Positions 31,620-40,246 of a stretch of 64,000 bases of DNA are shown here, one piece after another. Source of the DNA: Hydrogenophaga sp. (GTDB lineage Bacteria > Pseudomonadota > Gammaproteobacteria > Burkholderiales > Burkholderiaceae_C); NCBI RefSeq assembly GCF_025699295.1, contig NZ_JAILWB010000008.1:62001-126000 (forward strand), in the 5' to 3' direction. The notes under the pieces were generated by a model that did no database searches, was not told where the DNA came from, and worked only from the letters and a program-made list of their open reading frames with translations. Numbering within the stretch: position 1 is the stretch's first letter; each line of letters opens with the position of its first letter. The position numbers and the translations under genes were made by a program.

Positions 31620-32360
31620 ATGAGCGATCGCACCTTTCAGGCCCCCCGTGGCGCTTGCACCTTCGCGCTTGCGTGCGCCGCCACGCTGCTGAGTGCCTGT
31701 TCCGGGCACTTGTACACGGTGGAAAACGCGACCCCAGATACCACTCCATCGGGCCTGAAGTACCAAGGCATCCCTGTCTACGCTCAACTCAACGTGATTG
31801 AGTTGTACCAGCTGCGCGCCCACGTCGAGGACAAGACAGGCAAGCTGCTCGGCACGGCTGCGGAGAACACCTGCGTGCCCTTGCTCAAGCAGGTGTTTTC
31901 CGTGCGCACCGACTACAGCAAACGGATGTTCGTGCGCTATGAGCCGGGGGCCTTCGACAGCAGCAAGTTTGCGCTCAAGCTCAAGGACGGGGCGCTGGAG
32001 TCGGTCAACGCAGATTCAGACTCGACAGCTGGGCTGAAGAACCTTGCTGCAATCTTGCCGTTTGTGACGCCTCCCTACGGAGAGAAGACGCCCTCGGACT
32101 CTGCCAGCATCGCATCCGTGGACGGAGCCGATGGCAAGCCAAAGCCCGACACCGACTCGGCGAAGAAGAAGCTCGCCTGCAATGCTGAACCCAAGCTGAT
32201 CGGTCTGTATGAGGCCCCGGGGGTGCGCAGCTTTGACGACCTGGTGAAGGCAATTGCCGACGCCGAAAAGGGCTCGAAAGGCAAGACTGAGGATCAGGGC
32301 GGCAACCCCGGCGCGAACAAGGGAGCTGGCACCCCTGGGATGCCCCGCGCCACTCAATGA
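31620..32360 (+). CDS. Lipoprotein of unknown function
   Basis: A 246-residue protein. A lipobox LLSAC ends the signal sequence at residue 28. The mature part begins CSGHLYTVENATP, is soluble, and ends in a low-complexity Lys/Gly/Asn tail. It has two cysteines that could form a disulphide. No family is recognised. Probably anchored in the outer membrane. Plasmid-borne lipoproteins often act in surface exclusion or transfer, but nothing here proves either. Confidence 0.6.
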   Translation: MSDRTFQAPRGACTFALACAATLLSACSGHLYTVENATPDTTPSGLKYQGIPVYAQLNVIELYQLRAHVEDKTGKLLGTAAENTCVPLLKQVFSVRTDYSKRMFVRYEPGAFDSSKFALKLKDGALESVNADSDSTAGLKNLAAILPFVTPPYGEKTPSDSASIASVDGADGKPKPDTDSAKKKLACNAEPKLIGLYEAPGVRSFDDLVKAIADAEKGSKGKTEDQGGNPGANKGAGTPGMPRATQ

Positions 32361-32397
32361 GGCGGCCAGAGCGCATCCGCCCCAAATCCCCGGGAGG

Positions 32398-33087
32398 ATG
32401 TCTTCTGTCCATCCGGCACAACCCGCGGAGGTGGACTTGACGCACGTCCCGATCTCCTGGCCGCGCGAGTTCGCACGGGTGGTGCGCTGCGCATCGTGCA
32501 CCAAAGCGCACAGTGCCAAGCTGCTACGCGACGACGCAGAGAACGTGCCCCAGCCAGGGTACGTGGGAGCGAACTACGAGGCGCACCGCGTGCTCCTAGT
32601 CGGGCAGAACCCGGGCACGCCCAAATCGCTGTCAGCTGAAGACCTTCCTTATACGGCCGCCTTGCGCACCTTGCGCGACAACCCCAGCGAGGGAGCGTAC
32701 GAACAGCTACGTATCCAGCTTGAGTCTTTCATTGTGCGCTGGCCTGTGCACGGCAACTATTTCCCATTGCGCGAGTGCGGGCTGAGCCTGGAAGACATCG
32801 CCTACACGAACGTGGTGCGCTGCCGCACGCAGGGTGATGCGGCGCCATCGCGCGCGTTGACCGACAACTGCGTTGTCACGCATTTCGAGCGCTGGCTCGA
32901 TGTGCTCGCGCCGCGCATCGTGGTCTTCATCGGGAAGTGGGCTGCCGACCACGCGCGCGAACCGGTGGCCAGTCGCGGTATTGCCTTTGTCTACATGAAC
33001 CGCCAGCGGAGCCTGAGCGGCGCCGAGCGCAGGGCCAATCGGGATGCGGTGGTGGCGGCGGTGCTCACCGCTAGGGCGTCGGGGTGA
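32398..33087 (+). CDS. Iron-sulphur uracil-DNA glycosylase-like protein with altered motifs
   Basis: A 229-residue protein starting MSSVHPAQPAEV behind a GGGAGG site. Cysteines in RCASC (31 and 34), and a further pair 16 residues apart (NVVRC...DNC), match the iron-sulphur spacing of family 4/5 uracil-DNA glycosylases (family knowledge). LLVGQNPGTP replaces the usual GEAPG of motif A, and FVYMNRQRSLSG stands where HPS of motif B is expected. It is therefore clearly of the superfamily but may recognise a different base, or be inactive. It could act on modified DNA. Confidence 0.7.
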   Translation: MSSVHPAQPAEVDLTHVPISWPREFARVVRCASCTKAHSAKLLRDDAENVPQPGYVGANYEAHRVLLVGQNPGTPKSLSAEDLPYTAALRTLRDNPSEGAYEQLRIQLESFIVRWPVHGNYFPLRECGLSLEDIAYTNVVRCRTQGDAAPSRALTDNCVVTHFERWLDVLAPRIVVFIGKWAADHAREPVASRGIAFVYMNRQRSLSGAERRANRDAVVAAVLTARASG

Positions 33088-33316
33088 TTGGCCAAGCCCG
33101 AAACTCATTCGTCTCAGTCCAGGCCTCCACCAGCTGGTTGAACGACACGCGCGCGATGTACCAGCTGGCCAGATCTCGCCATGCGGCCTGCTGCAGGTTG
33201 CGCACCTGAGCGGCAATCTCGCCCAGCGGCTTGGTGCGCAGTGGGTGCTTGGCCTCCAGTGCGTGAAGAAGCACCGCAGGCGCGGCGCTGGAATCTGTGG
33301 ATGGGCTGGCGCTCAT
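33071..33316 (-). CDS. Small unknown protein (81 aa)
   Basis: A convergent gene overlapping the end of the glycosylase-like gene by 17 bp. A helical, tryptophan-containing protein (QAAWRDLASWYIARVSFNQL). A weak TGGACA box lies upstream at 33382-33387, without a convincing -10. Confidence 0.45.
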   Translation of the reverse strand: MSASPSTDSSAAPAVLLHALEAKHPLRTKPLGEIAAQVRNLQQAAWRDLASWYIARVSFNQLVEAWTETNEFRAWPITPTP

Positions 33317-33416
33317 GGGTTTGATCTGGCGGGTGAGGAAGATCTTTGTGCGTGCGATCAGGCTACAGGAGCCCTGCTCGGTGTCCAGTCAGCGTAGGGG
33401 CATCGTCCAATCAAAA

Positions 33417-33602
33417 CTAACTTTTTGGGCTCTGGAGGCCCGACCCAGGCATATGCCGCCTGGTCGCCAGCAGATCGCGCAACTGCATCTCAAACCGGGC
33501 CAGTTCTAGCGCGAAACCGCTGACCTCGGCGACCTCCGCCTCATCGCCCTGGCGTTCTGCCCGCAGGGTCACAAAGTGACTTTCCGCCATTCGCATCTCC
33601 AC
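33417..33602 (-). CDS. Small protein coupled to the integrase
   Basis: 61 residues, beginning 6 bp after the integrase stop. Helical (ALELARFEMQLRDLLATRRH). The tight spacing suggests it is translated with the recombinase. No family is recognised. Confidence 0.45.
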   Translation of the reverse strand: MEMRMAESHFVTLRAERQGDEAEVAEVSGFALELARFEMQLRDLLATRRHMPGSGLQSPKS

Positions 33603-33608
33603 CTGCGC

Positions 33609-35147
33609 TCAGACCTGCAGATTCAGCTCGAGATAGCTGTCGCGCTCTTCTTGCGCTTGCTCGACATGCACAACGTCGACGAGCACGCCCTCGTCGAGCT
33701 TGAGCAGCCTGGTCGCCGTGCGCTGCAGCAGACCGAGCTCGTACATCACTTGAGGGGTCACTTCCTTGTCCACCAGGAGCCGAACTGCGTCTCCCGGCAG
33801 CAGGCGAACGCCCTTCGCGGCCTTCCCCGACAGGTACATCGATCGCACGTCCAGGGACTGCGCAAGCGCCTTCAACCCGTCGCACGACTGAAGTCGGTCG
33901 AGCCATGCCTTGGCGCGCGCCGTCTGCTCTTTGGACTGCGAGTACACGCTCCCGTTGTAGGCCCCCGTGACGGAAGGACGCTGATGACCCGCCTCCACAC
34001 TCACTTGCCGCGCTCCCTCACGAATCACCTCCGCGTTGGCGCGGTACACCGACATCTCAACCGTGCTTTGAACCGGCGCTGGCAGGCCCGTGAGCTCCTG
34101 GTAGCGACGCTGGGCGTACATGTGCCGCAAGCCGTGTGGCACAACCCCCATCCCCTTCTTCGTGATCCCGTACTTGCCGCACACGTAGTAGAAGTGGTTC
34201 TGCATCTGCTCGTAGTCCTTTCCAGGGACCGCCAGGCGCAACAAGCGATGGTTGCGGGCCAGCCGCTTGGCTCGCTCCAGTGCGTCTTGCTGCCACGCAC
34301 GCAGCGTCGGATCTTCCGAGAACGGCACCGTCCTGGATTTCCCCCCCTTTGCGCCGCCGCGCGAGTCACCCCTGATGTGCAGGAAGTCTCCCAGATCCCC
34401 GCTGACCGGCTCCGCGTGAGTCGCTTCGGCCGCACGAAGGCCAAATGCGTACTGCAGTTCCAGGCACATCGCCACAACCGGGTGTTCTTCACGCATCTTC
34501 TCAATCACCTGCATTGGATCGACTCCTTTCACCGACCAGGTCTTCGGCTCCAGAGCCACCTTGCTGGTGCGCATGGCCACCAGATCAATCCCGTGGTCGT
34601 TCAACCAAGTGAGATACGCGCCGTCGCGCGGCACCACTCCAGGGCGATTCATCAGCGTCGTCATCACCCGAAGGCTGCTCACCTTGTTCTGAATCGTTCC
34701 GTACGACTGGCCCTCCTTCACCCAGCGCTTGATCAAGGCAAGAACATGCTTGCGCCCCACCTCGCTTAGATTGCGAACCGTCATTCGTTCCTCCTTCAGT
34801 TCGCGCATGGCTCGAATCAGTGCTTCCTTGTGCTGGGTCTGCGTTGTTTCAGACATGGAACGCTTGCGGCCCGTGCCTGCAGGAAGATTTCCCTTTTCAA
34901 ACAGGTAGATCACCTGCGCAATGATGTCGTGCTTGTGCACGTGCTCCGCGCGTTCCGCCACAGCCGCCAGGACGCCCGTATGGCGTTTCCTGTTCGCGGC
35001 CGTCGTCTTTTGCGCTTTCAGGTCTGCACTGATCTGGCGATTCACTTCCCTAGCGCGCGCGCGCTCCTGCAAGCGGCGCTCGCGGCGCCCCTCCTTCGAC
35101 TCGGGCAGATCGCCACCATCTCCAATGTTGGTTTCCTCTTTCGCCAT
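33609..35147 (-). CDS. Tyrosine recombinase / integrase
   Basis: A 512-residue protein. After a basic N-terminal extension, residues 70-190 are a SAM-like core-binding domain. The catalytic domain has the first arginine in FGLRAAEATHAEP (about 240), HGLRHMYAQRRYQE (HxxR, about 345) and, later, SVEAGHQRPSVTGAYNGS with a candidate nucleophilic tyrosine. This layout is that of the integrase group often found on proteobacterial plasmids and ICEs (family knowledge). It is unusual in having 130 residues after the tyrosine. It could resolve multimers or integrate the element; no attachment site was identified. Confidence 0.75.
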   Translation of the reverse strand: MAKEETNIGDGGDLPESKEGRRERRLQERARAREVNRQISADLKAQKTTAANRKRHTGVLAAVAERAEHVHKHDIIAQVIYLFEKGNLPAGTGRKRSMSETTQTQHKEALIRAMRELKEERMTVRNLSEVGRKHVLALIKRWVKEGQSYGTIQNKVSSLRVMTTLMNRPGVVPRDGAYLTWLNDHGIDLVAMRTSKVALEPKTWSVKGVDPMQVIEKMREEHPVVAMCLELQYAFGLRAAEATHAEPVSGDLGDFLHIRGDSRGGAKGGKSRTVPFSEDPTLRAWQQDALERAKRLARNHRLLRLAVPGKDYEQMQNHFYYVCGKYGITKKGMGVVPHGLRHMYAQRRYQELTGLPAPVQSTVEMSVYRANAEVIREGARQVSVEAGHQRPSVTGAYNGSVYSQSKEQTARAKAWLDRLQSCDGLKALAQSLDVRSMYLSGKAAKGVRLLPGDAVRLLVDKEVTPQVMYELGLLQRTATRLLKLDEGVLVDVVHVEQAQEERDSYLELNLQV

Positions 35148-36071
35148 CAGTTGCTCCTCATCGTTGCGGGGTCGACCCGGGTCCCAGAATCCCAGCGCCT
35201 GCGATCTGCGTCACGCTGGTGCCACCAGTGAATGCGTTCTTCCCTTGCAATGGCTCCGGACCGCCCATCAAGGCCTCCGCCGCAAAGGCAACAGAACAAC
35301 GCACGCACGTCAACATCGAGCCTTTCGGCCCCTCTACAGATTGGGTTCCAGGTTTTGCGCCTCCTGGCAGGCATCTCTCAAGTCTTGGTCCTTCGCCGGG
35401 TACGTTAGTAATCCATCCTGCCGTCACGGGAAGCGACTCCGTGGGGCAACCCTCTTGCGAGGGGCACCCTGAACCAGTGAGTGGGTTCAGGGGGGGTAAC
35501 TGACCTCCAAGGTCAGGGCCGTTTCCGGTTGGCCAGCCTCAACCAGCTATTCGCTGATCTCGTGACTTCACTTGCCAGGAGGACTTGTCCCCTGACCCGT
35601 TCCGCTCGCGCTCTTTCCCGTCATTCCCTTTGTAGGCCCCTCTGGGCTCCCAGCTCTGCCAGGCGGATTGACTTGCCACTCAAGGTGGGCGCGTGCGTCG
35701 GCACGTGAAGTAGTTGCTTGATACCCCGAAGGGTCGCCGGCTCAGGTGCTTCTGTAGAGAACAACACGTGAAGGCGGGTCCAGTCTTTGGACCTGATGGA
35801 TTGCTAGAGGGCTAAGCCCCAATGGGGCCGCCACTTCCTGTCCGCATCGCGGGACAAGCCGCTGGGTCACTGACCCGGTTTCGGACCGCTTGGTCCTGGC
35901 GCGTGCCTCTCAAAGTGGAGAGGTACGGCTTGCTCCATCTTGGGAGCGGTAGAGGCAGGCGCTGGGCCCGCGAAACATCACGTGGATGTAGTGGCTCGGA
36001 CTCTATCGGCCATCTTGAGAGGCTGCAACCGAATCGGGCCAGCTGTTGGCAAGTGTTCTTGCACTCGGAGG

Positions 36072-36080
36072 TTGTCCACA
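36072..36080 (+). promoter_or_regulatory. DnaA-box-like site
   Basis: TTGTCCACA differs from the TTATCCACA consensus at one position. It is paired with an inverted copy 124 bp away. Confidence 0.35.
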
Positions 36081-36203
36081 GTTGCACGGCGACTCTCATT
36101 CTCACGATCCTTCCTTTAGCGCATCCCGGCAGGGCTTGTAAATACAGGGCCTTGTCATCACTCACTCTTCGATGGTTCCCTTGAATCTGCGCCTTTCGTG
36201 AGG

Positions 36204-36212
36204 TGTGGACAA
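36204..36212 (-). promoter_or_regulatory. DnaA-box-like site (inverted copy)
   Basis: TGTGGACAA on the plus strand is the exact reverse complement of the site at 36072-36080. Confidence 0.35.
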
Positions 36213-36400
36213 CCGGCCCACTGTTGGCTCGATAGCCGCGTCAAGAGATGCGGACTGCATGACGTGTCGTGCTCTTCAAGTTGGGGAAGGCCTGGCTCCG
36301 AATGTGTGGTCGCCCGACTCTGCTGGCACCCCTGCAGGGGCGCTCGAACCGCGCCCACATGTGGTGTGAGGCGGGAATCAATCTCGGAATGCAGCCCTAG

Positions 36401-36530
36401 TACCGAAACCCCCCTCTTTCGGTATCTGCGAGCCGTCGCACACGCGGCGAAATACCGAACCCCCCCCTCTTTCGGTACCTACGATCTGCGGCAAGCGCCG
36501 CGAAATACCGAAACCCCCCCTCTTTCGGAA
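36401..36530. repeat. parC/centromere-like tandem repeats
   Basis: Three copies, 52-53 bp apart, of the inverted repeat TACCGAAA - C-rich spacer - TTTCGGTA, beginning at 36401, 36453 and 36506. The third ends TTTCGGAA. Between them lies a GC-rich spacer containing CGGCGAAA or CCGCGAAA. The position directly upstream of parM is where type II partition loci carry parC, bound by ParR. Confidence 0.8.
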
Positions 36531-36565
36531 TTTCGTTGACGATTTTCTGGCGCGCGCGCCAAAAC

Positions 36566-36607
36566 TGGACCGGATCGCGCGACAAGCCTGCTCAGTTCTC
36601 GAAGAAT
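36566..36607 (+). promoter_or_regulatory. Regulon promoter for parM (the only plus-strand copy)
   Basis: Box TGGACC (36566-36571), 7 bp, -35 GCGACA (36579-36584), 17 bp, -10 AAGAAT (36602-36607). The box context is AAACTGGACCGGATCGC. The geometry is the same as the minus-strand copies. Confidence 0.75.
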
Positions 36608-36652
36608 TCCCTGTCCGCACACGTTTGTGCTTACTTGAAACAGGAGAGTCCC

Positions 36653-37759
36653 TTGAAACGCGATCTGCCCCTTGCCTACGGCGCCCCACGCGCTTCCATT
36701 ACCGTGGCCACGCGCGCCATCGATGTCGGCTACGCCAATACGAAGTACACCCTTGGGCGCAAGGTGATCTTCAATGAGGCCATGATTGAGACTGGCACCT
36801 TTCCATCGATCGCAGCATCAATCCCTCGCAGCCGCAAGCTGGAGTACAAGCCTGGAGACCAAGCGAGCGATGGGTGCCTGACTGAAATCGACGGAGCCCT
36901 CTACTTTGCTGGCAAGGGCGTCGCTATGCACTTGAAGGGCTCACAGCCTCGTCACGTCCTTGCCGACTACAGCACGACTCCGAACTACCTTGCCCTCATG
37001 CATGGTGCGATGCACTACATGCTTGAGGACGCTGGCAACCCGCAGGAGCTGGTGATTGAGCACCTGGCTTTAGGACTGCCCCTGAATAACTACTCTGAAT
37101 ACCGGACCCGCCTCGTCGAACTCGCGAAGGGCACGCACTTCATCGGATCTGTCGACAGTGCTGCCGGCACTCGTACGGTGCGTGTTTTGAACGCTTACGT
37201 CCTGATGCAACCGTTTGGCGCTCTTGCAAACCTCGGGCTCACCCAAGGCTTGGGCCTTGAGGGTTGGAACCTGGTGATTGATGTTGGAGGTGGCACCGTC
37301 GACTACCTCGTTTCCAGGGATCGCCAGCCCAACCTCACGCGTTCTGGTGCCCACTCCGGTTCGATGCTGGAATGTGCGCATGCCGTGGCCAAAGAGATCG
37401 ATCCTGGCTTGGTGAAGAACTACCAGATCGTTGAAGAAATCGACCAGGCCATTCGCCTGCGCGCTGAAACCTTCGAGGTTGCTGGACGGACGTACTACTT
37501 GGCGAACTATGCGGCGGCGATTGACGCCGTCTTGCGCACCGCCTACGAAGCGATGCTTGCGAACGTCGGCGACTTCGCGGACTTTCGAACCATCCTGATC
37601 TGTGGCGGTGGCGCCGAGGTGTTCCACAGCTTCTTGGTCCGTCATGTTCCTTCGCTCGAGCGTCGGATCAAGATGGATGCTGGCGCGATCTTTTCGAATG
37701 TGAGGGGATTCCACATTGCGGCCGAGGCCATCAGTGAGGCGGCATCCGCCGCGGTCTGA
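36653..37759 (+). CDS. parM: ParM-like actin ATPase for plasmid segregation
   Basis: A 368-residue protein. It starts at a TTG (36653) preceded by AGGAG at 36642-36646. The upstream TTG at 36536 lies before the promoter and is not plausible. Actin-fold motifs are present: AIDVGYANTKYT (phosphate 1), LVIDVGGGTVDYLV (phosphate 2) and ILICGGGAEVF (adenosine). It should form filaments that push plasmid copies apart, bound to parC through the next gene's product. The promoter carries the regulon box, so partition is wired into the same circuit as the minus-strand genes. Confidence 0.8.
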   Translation: MKRDLPLAYGAPRASITVATRAIDVGYANTKYTLGRKVIFNEAMIETGTFPSIAASIPRSRKLEYKPGDQASDGCLTEIDGALYFAGKGVAMHLKGSQPRHVLADYSTTPNYLALMHGAMHYMLEDAGNPQELVIEHLALGLPLNNYSEYRTRLVELAKGTHFIGSVDSAAGTRTVRVLNAYVLMQPFGALANLGLTQGLGLEGWNLVIDVGGGTVDYLVSRDRQPNLTRSGAHSGSMLECAHAVAKEIDPGLVKNYQIVEEIDQAIRLRAETFEVAGRTYYLANYAAAIDAVLRTAYEAMLANVGDFADFRTILICGGGAEVFHSFLVRHVPSLERRIKMDAGAIFSNVRGFHIAAEAISEAASAAV

Positions 37760-37779
37760 GAGAAACGAGGGATACGGAC

Positions 37780-38199
37780 ATGGACACCTTGCCTAACGAT
37801 GCCGGACACGGCCAGGATGACGATGACGTCGTCTCCGAAGTTCGCGTTACTCCCCGGATCTACAAAGACGATCCGTTCGGTGTTTACGAAGTCCTCATCG
37901 GCATCTCACCAAAGAAGCGAAACGTCGTCGCTCGCGAGTTGATGACTCTCGGGCTTGTGTTCTTGCGGCAGAAGCACGGGCCGTCTGATTCGCGCGCGGT
38001 ACCGCTGTCCATGGGGCACATGGCCAGTGCGTCCACTTTGGGGGCAACACCTGTGCGCAAGTCAGCCAAGCGGCGCGCGACGCCTGTGGTTGCGACCGCG
38101 GAGGCGGCTCGAGACGCCAAGGATGGAGCGGCCGCCTTCACGTCGCTCTTCGGGGGCGCCCTGGACGCGATGGCAGGGACAGAGGTCGCAACGGGTTGA
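37780..38199 (+). CDS. ParR-like adaptor
   Basis: A 139-residue protein 20 bp after parM. Residues 24-62 (VRVTPRIYKDDPFGVYEVLI, then ISPKKRNVVARELMTLGLVF) look like the ribbon-helix-helix start of ParR proteins, with the (K/R)R-x(2-4)-RELM helix. The C-terminus is Ala/Lys-rich. Together with parM and the parC-like repeats it makes a type II partition locus. Confidence 0.6.
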   Translation: MDTLPNDAGHGQDDDDVVSEVRVTPRIYKDDPFGVYEVLIGISPKKRNVVARELMTLGLVFLRQKHGPSDSRAVPLSMGHMASASTLGATPVRKSAKRRATPVVATAEAARDAKDGAAAFTSLFGGALDAMAGTEVATG

Positions 38200-38217
38200 T
38201 GGGAGTCAGCACATGAG

Positions 38218-38238
38218 AGGGCCGGCTTGTCCGGCCCT
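38218..38238 (+). terminator. Terminator of the partition operon
   Basis: AGGGCCGG (38218-38225) pairs with CCGGCCCT (38231-38238), followed by TTT. Confidence 0.8.
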
Positions 38239-38316
38239 TTTCGTTTCCGGGCGCCCTTGACATCAAGGGGATCCATGAGAACCTGATTGCATCGAAACCA
38301 AGTTTCTGGACCTGAG

Positions 38317-38661
38317 ATGCCCTACCTGACCCAACTCGACCTGACTGCCGCCGATTTCCGCCAGCACTGCGAGCTGGAGCCGGCAATTGCGAAAGAGCCT
38401 CACTGGCTGCTGAGTGCTCTCTATGGCCGCGACCTGCTGAAGATGAAGCTGCGCCTGGTCTCCCCCGGCATGAGCGTGCCGGATTGGAAGCATGCCTCCT
38501 ACCTGGACCCGCAACTGGAACGCATGGTCGACGAACTCGGCTTGCGCGACGCTCCGAAGCCGCGAACCCTTTGTGAGAAACTCAGGTACATCAAGACTGC
38601 TACTGCGTCAATGGTTGCCTTGAGCAAGGGCGAGCCGCTTCCCGCTTGGAGCTACGCCTGA
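38317..38661 (+). CDS. Unknown protein (114 aa)
   Basis: The start MPYLTQLDLTAADFRQHCEL was chosen because the longer frame crosses an untranslated stretch. A helical, soluble protein with no recognised family (ALYGRDLLKMKLRLVSPGMS). A TGGACC sequence lies at the start codon but without a -35/-10 set and is probably chance. Confidence 0.5.
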   Translation: MPYLTQLDLTAADFRQHCELEPAIAKEPHWLLSALYGRDLLKMKLRLVSPGMSVPDWKHASYLDPQLERMVDELGLRDAPKPRTLCEKLRYIKTATASMVALSKGEPLPAWSYA

Positions 38662-38677
38662 TCGAATCGAACATCCT

Positions 38678-38881
38678 ATGAGCACCTTCCAATTCATTCT
38701 TTCCTGCGTGGTGGGCATTGTCATGCTGGTCACGGTTGCCGCCCTCACCCCCGGGCGCGGTACGACGAACCCTGAACCCGATGAGGACGGTGGGGATGAC
38801 GATGCTCGCACCCGCGTCGACCGGGCCGTTACGCATGATCACGGGTCAATCGATCGTTTCGGCAACCACGACGACTACTGA
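38678..38881 (+). CDS. Small membrane protein (67 aa)
   Basis: A single hydrophobic segment (FQFILSCVVGIVMLVTVAAL, residues 4-23) followed by a very acidic soluble tail (NPEPDEDGGDDDARTRVD). 16 bp after the previous gene. Unknown role. Confidence 0.5.
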   Translation: MSTFQFILSCVVGIVMLVTVAALTPGRGTTNPEPDEDGGDDDARTRVDRAVTHDHGSIDRFGNHDDY

Positions 38882-38947
38882 CTCAGCGCCTTCCTTGGGC
38901 GCACCTTCTTGTCGTCGGGCTCAGACGGCGCGCGAAGGCCAAAAAAA

Positions 38948-38979
38948 AACCCCGGCACACGAGATGTGTGGCCGGGGTT
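38948..38979. terminator. Bidirectional terminator
   Basis: AACCCCGG..CACAC, loop GAGAT, GTGTG..CCGGGGTT, with a nine-base A tract on one side. Between convergent genes. Confidence 0.8.
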
Positions 38980-39036
38980 CTTCATTCCGCTTGGCGATTG
39001 ACCCGCCTCGTTAGAGGCTTGGGCTTGCGCTGGAGC

Positions 39037-39885
39037 TTAGGGGAGTTCGGGGGTCGCCTTCTTCTTCGGCGCCTTCTTGAGGACCGTGACCTTGGCTTTG
39101 AGCCAGGCGCGATCATCAATGGCGTCGATCAGATGCTCGCCCACTTCATTGAAGTGCACGTCCTCGATGCGGCGTGGCTCCTGCTCGGGGCCGGCGCTCA
39201 GATCGATGAAGTAGGTGTCGGAGGCACGGTCGTAGCCGAGCATCACGGTACCTTGGAACTTCGCAGTTTTCACCTCGGCCGTGATCGCGGGGGCGATGAG
39301 AGCAGAGTCGGACTCTTTCGGGTCGATGAAGTTGAGGTTGGTGGCGCCGGCGTCCACCAGCACGTTCACCACTCGGCGCATGCCACCGTCGACACGCAGC
39401 TTCTCCATCTGCTCGATCATGTCGCGGAGATAGGGATTGCCGATCTCGGTGTAGGCAACCGAGAAGCGGTCGTTGATCGCGAGGTAGCGCCCTTGCCACT
39501 TGGCCGGGAAGAACGTCTCGGCACCGGTGAGCATGATGGTGCGGCTGCCGCGGTCACTCGGATCGTCGGAACCATCGGCGGCCGTGCCGTCGAACCGGCG
39601 CAGCTTGTAGAACTTGACTTCTACCTTGTCGCCAACGGCAACCGGTGCGCTCAGATGCTCCGTCGCCACGACACAGAAGGAGGATGGGCCGCTCTTGATC
39701 AGCGTGAACTGCTCGTCCTGCTCGACCACTTTGCCTTCAGCTGGAGAGAGGTAGTTCACTCCGCCGAGCATGTTGTGGCTGATCTCGCCTGTGTAGGTGG
39801 ACCATTTGTAGCGACGGATGTTGGCACCCACGTGGGCGCTGATCACGGACTTGAGCCAGGTGGCGGCTTGTTCTTTGAGGTTCAT
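39037..39885 (-). CDS. Unknown conserved-looking protein (282 aa)
   Basis: The start MNLKEQAATWLKSVISAHVG lies behind leader L10. No domain is recognised. The N-terminal half is rich in beta-strands (YKWSTYTGEISHNMLGGVNY), then a well-structured alpha/beta region with an acidic end, and a Lys-rich tail (KAPKKKATPELP). It ends at a strong bidirectional terminator. Together with the other leader-controlled genes it may belong to one functional set. Confidence 0.55.
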   Translation of the reverse strand: MNLKEQAATWLKSVISAHVGANIRRYKWSTYTGEISHNMLGGVNYLSPAEGKVVEQDEQFTLIKSGPSSFCVVATEHLSAPVAVGDKVEVKFYKLRRFDGTAADGSDDPSDRGSRTIMLTGAETFFPAKWQGRYLAINDRFSVAYTEIGNPYLRDMIEQMEKLRVDGGMRRVVNVLVDAGATNLNFIDPKESDSALIAPAITAEVKTAKFQGTVMLGYDRASDTYFIDLSAGPEQEPRRIEDVHFNEVGEHLIDAIDDRAWLKAKVTVLKKAPKKKATPELP

Positions 39886-39904
39886 GGTGTTTTCCAGTAG
39901 AAAA

Positions 39905-39960
39905 CGCCGGAAGCCTCGTACCCGACCGGGTAGTGAGGCTACCCGGCGGGTTGGTTGAAT
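39905..39960 (-). promoter_or_regulatory. Structured leader L10 (alternative hairpins, operon-internal)
   Basis: Minus-strand leader starting ATTCAACCAACCC. Stem B: CCGGGTAG (39926-39933) with CTACCCGG (39939-39946). Stem A: GCCGG..AGCCTC with GAGGCT..CCGGC (39906-39917 with 39935-39947). An inner TACCC:GGGTA forms only with A. The two stems exclude each other. Confidence 0.8.
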
Positions 39961-40015
39961 GTCGCCACACGGGCGACGCAGTGCGGCAAAAGCCGACAAC
40001 GAAGAGGATTTTTCC

Positions 40016-40246
40016 TCAGGCGGCTGCTTGTGTCGCTTTGATCGGCTCAGTTGTGCTGGTGCACATGGCCTCCAGCCAGTCCTGGCAGTAGGCGGCGCCG
40101 TGCACGCCGTGCGTGCGCACCGCGCGAACTCGCGTCATCGACACGTTCATCTGTCTGGCCAGGCATTGGATGGTTTTGCCGTGTTGTCGCATCAAGCGGC
40201 GTACCGCCTCGGGCGACAGGTGATCAGGGCTGGAGGGCCGGTTCAA
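40016..40246 (-). CDS. Small HTH-like protein (76 aa)
   Basis: Probable TTG start at 40246, overlapping the end of the upstream gene by 23 bp. Residues 10-45 (LSPEAVRRLMRQHGKTIQCL, ARQMNVSMTRVRAVRTHGV) fit a helix-turn-helix. Short proteins of this kind are common plasmid regulators. The start is uncertain. Confidence 0.55.
   Translation of the reverse strand: MNRPSSPDHLSPEAVRRLMRQHGKTIQCLARQMNVSMTRVRAVRTHGVHGAAYCQDWLEAMCTSTTEPIKATQAAA

Larger units (their letters stand above)
35148..36400. other. Large non-coding region, possible origin or transfer region
   Basis: 1.25 kb without a plausible gene on either strand, the longest such stretch in the window. It contains CCCTGAACC/GGTTCAGGG, a perfect hairpin at about 35467-35492, other short inverted repeats, and two oppositely oriented TTGTCCACA sequences (36072-36080, 36204-36212). 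It lies between the integrase gene and the partition locus, a usual place for oriV or oriT. No nick-site or relaxase gene was recognised. Confidence 0.5.

Noticed and set aside
33382-33387. TGGACA box upstream of 33071-33316
   Set aside because: The -35 and -10 candidates need an 18-bp spacer and match poorly; not counted as a regulon member.
35776-35795. Inverted GGTCCA/TGGACC pair in the non-coding region
   Set aside because: Neither orientation has a -10 hexamer at the required distance.
38304-38309. TGGACC next to the start codon of 38317-38661
   Set aside because: No -35 and -10 at the regulon spacing; taken as chance.
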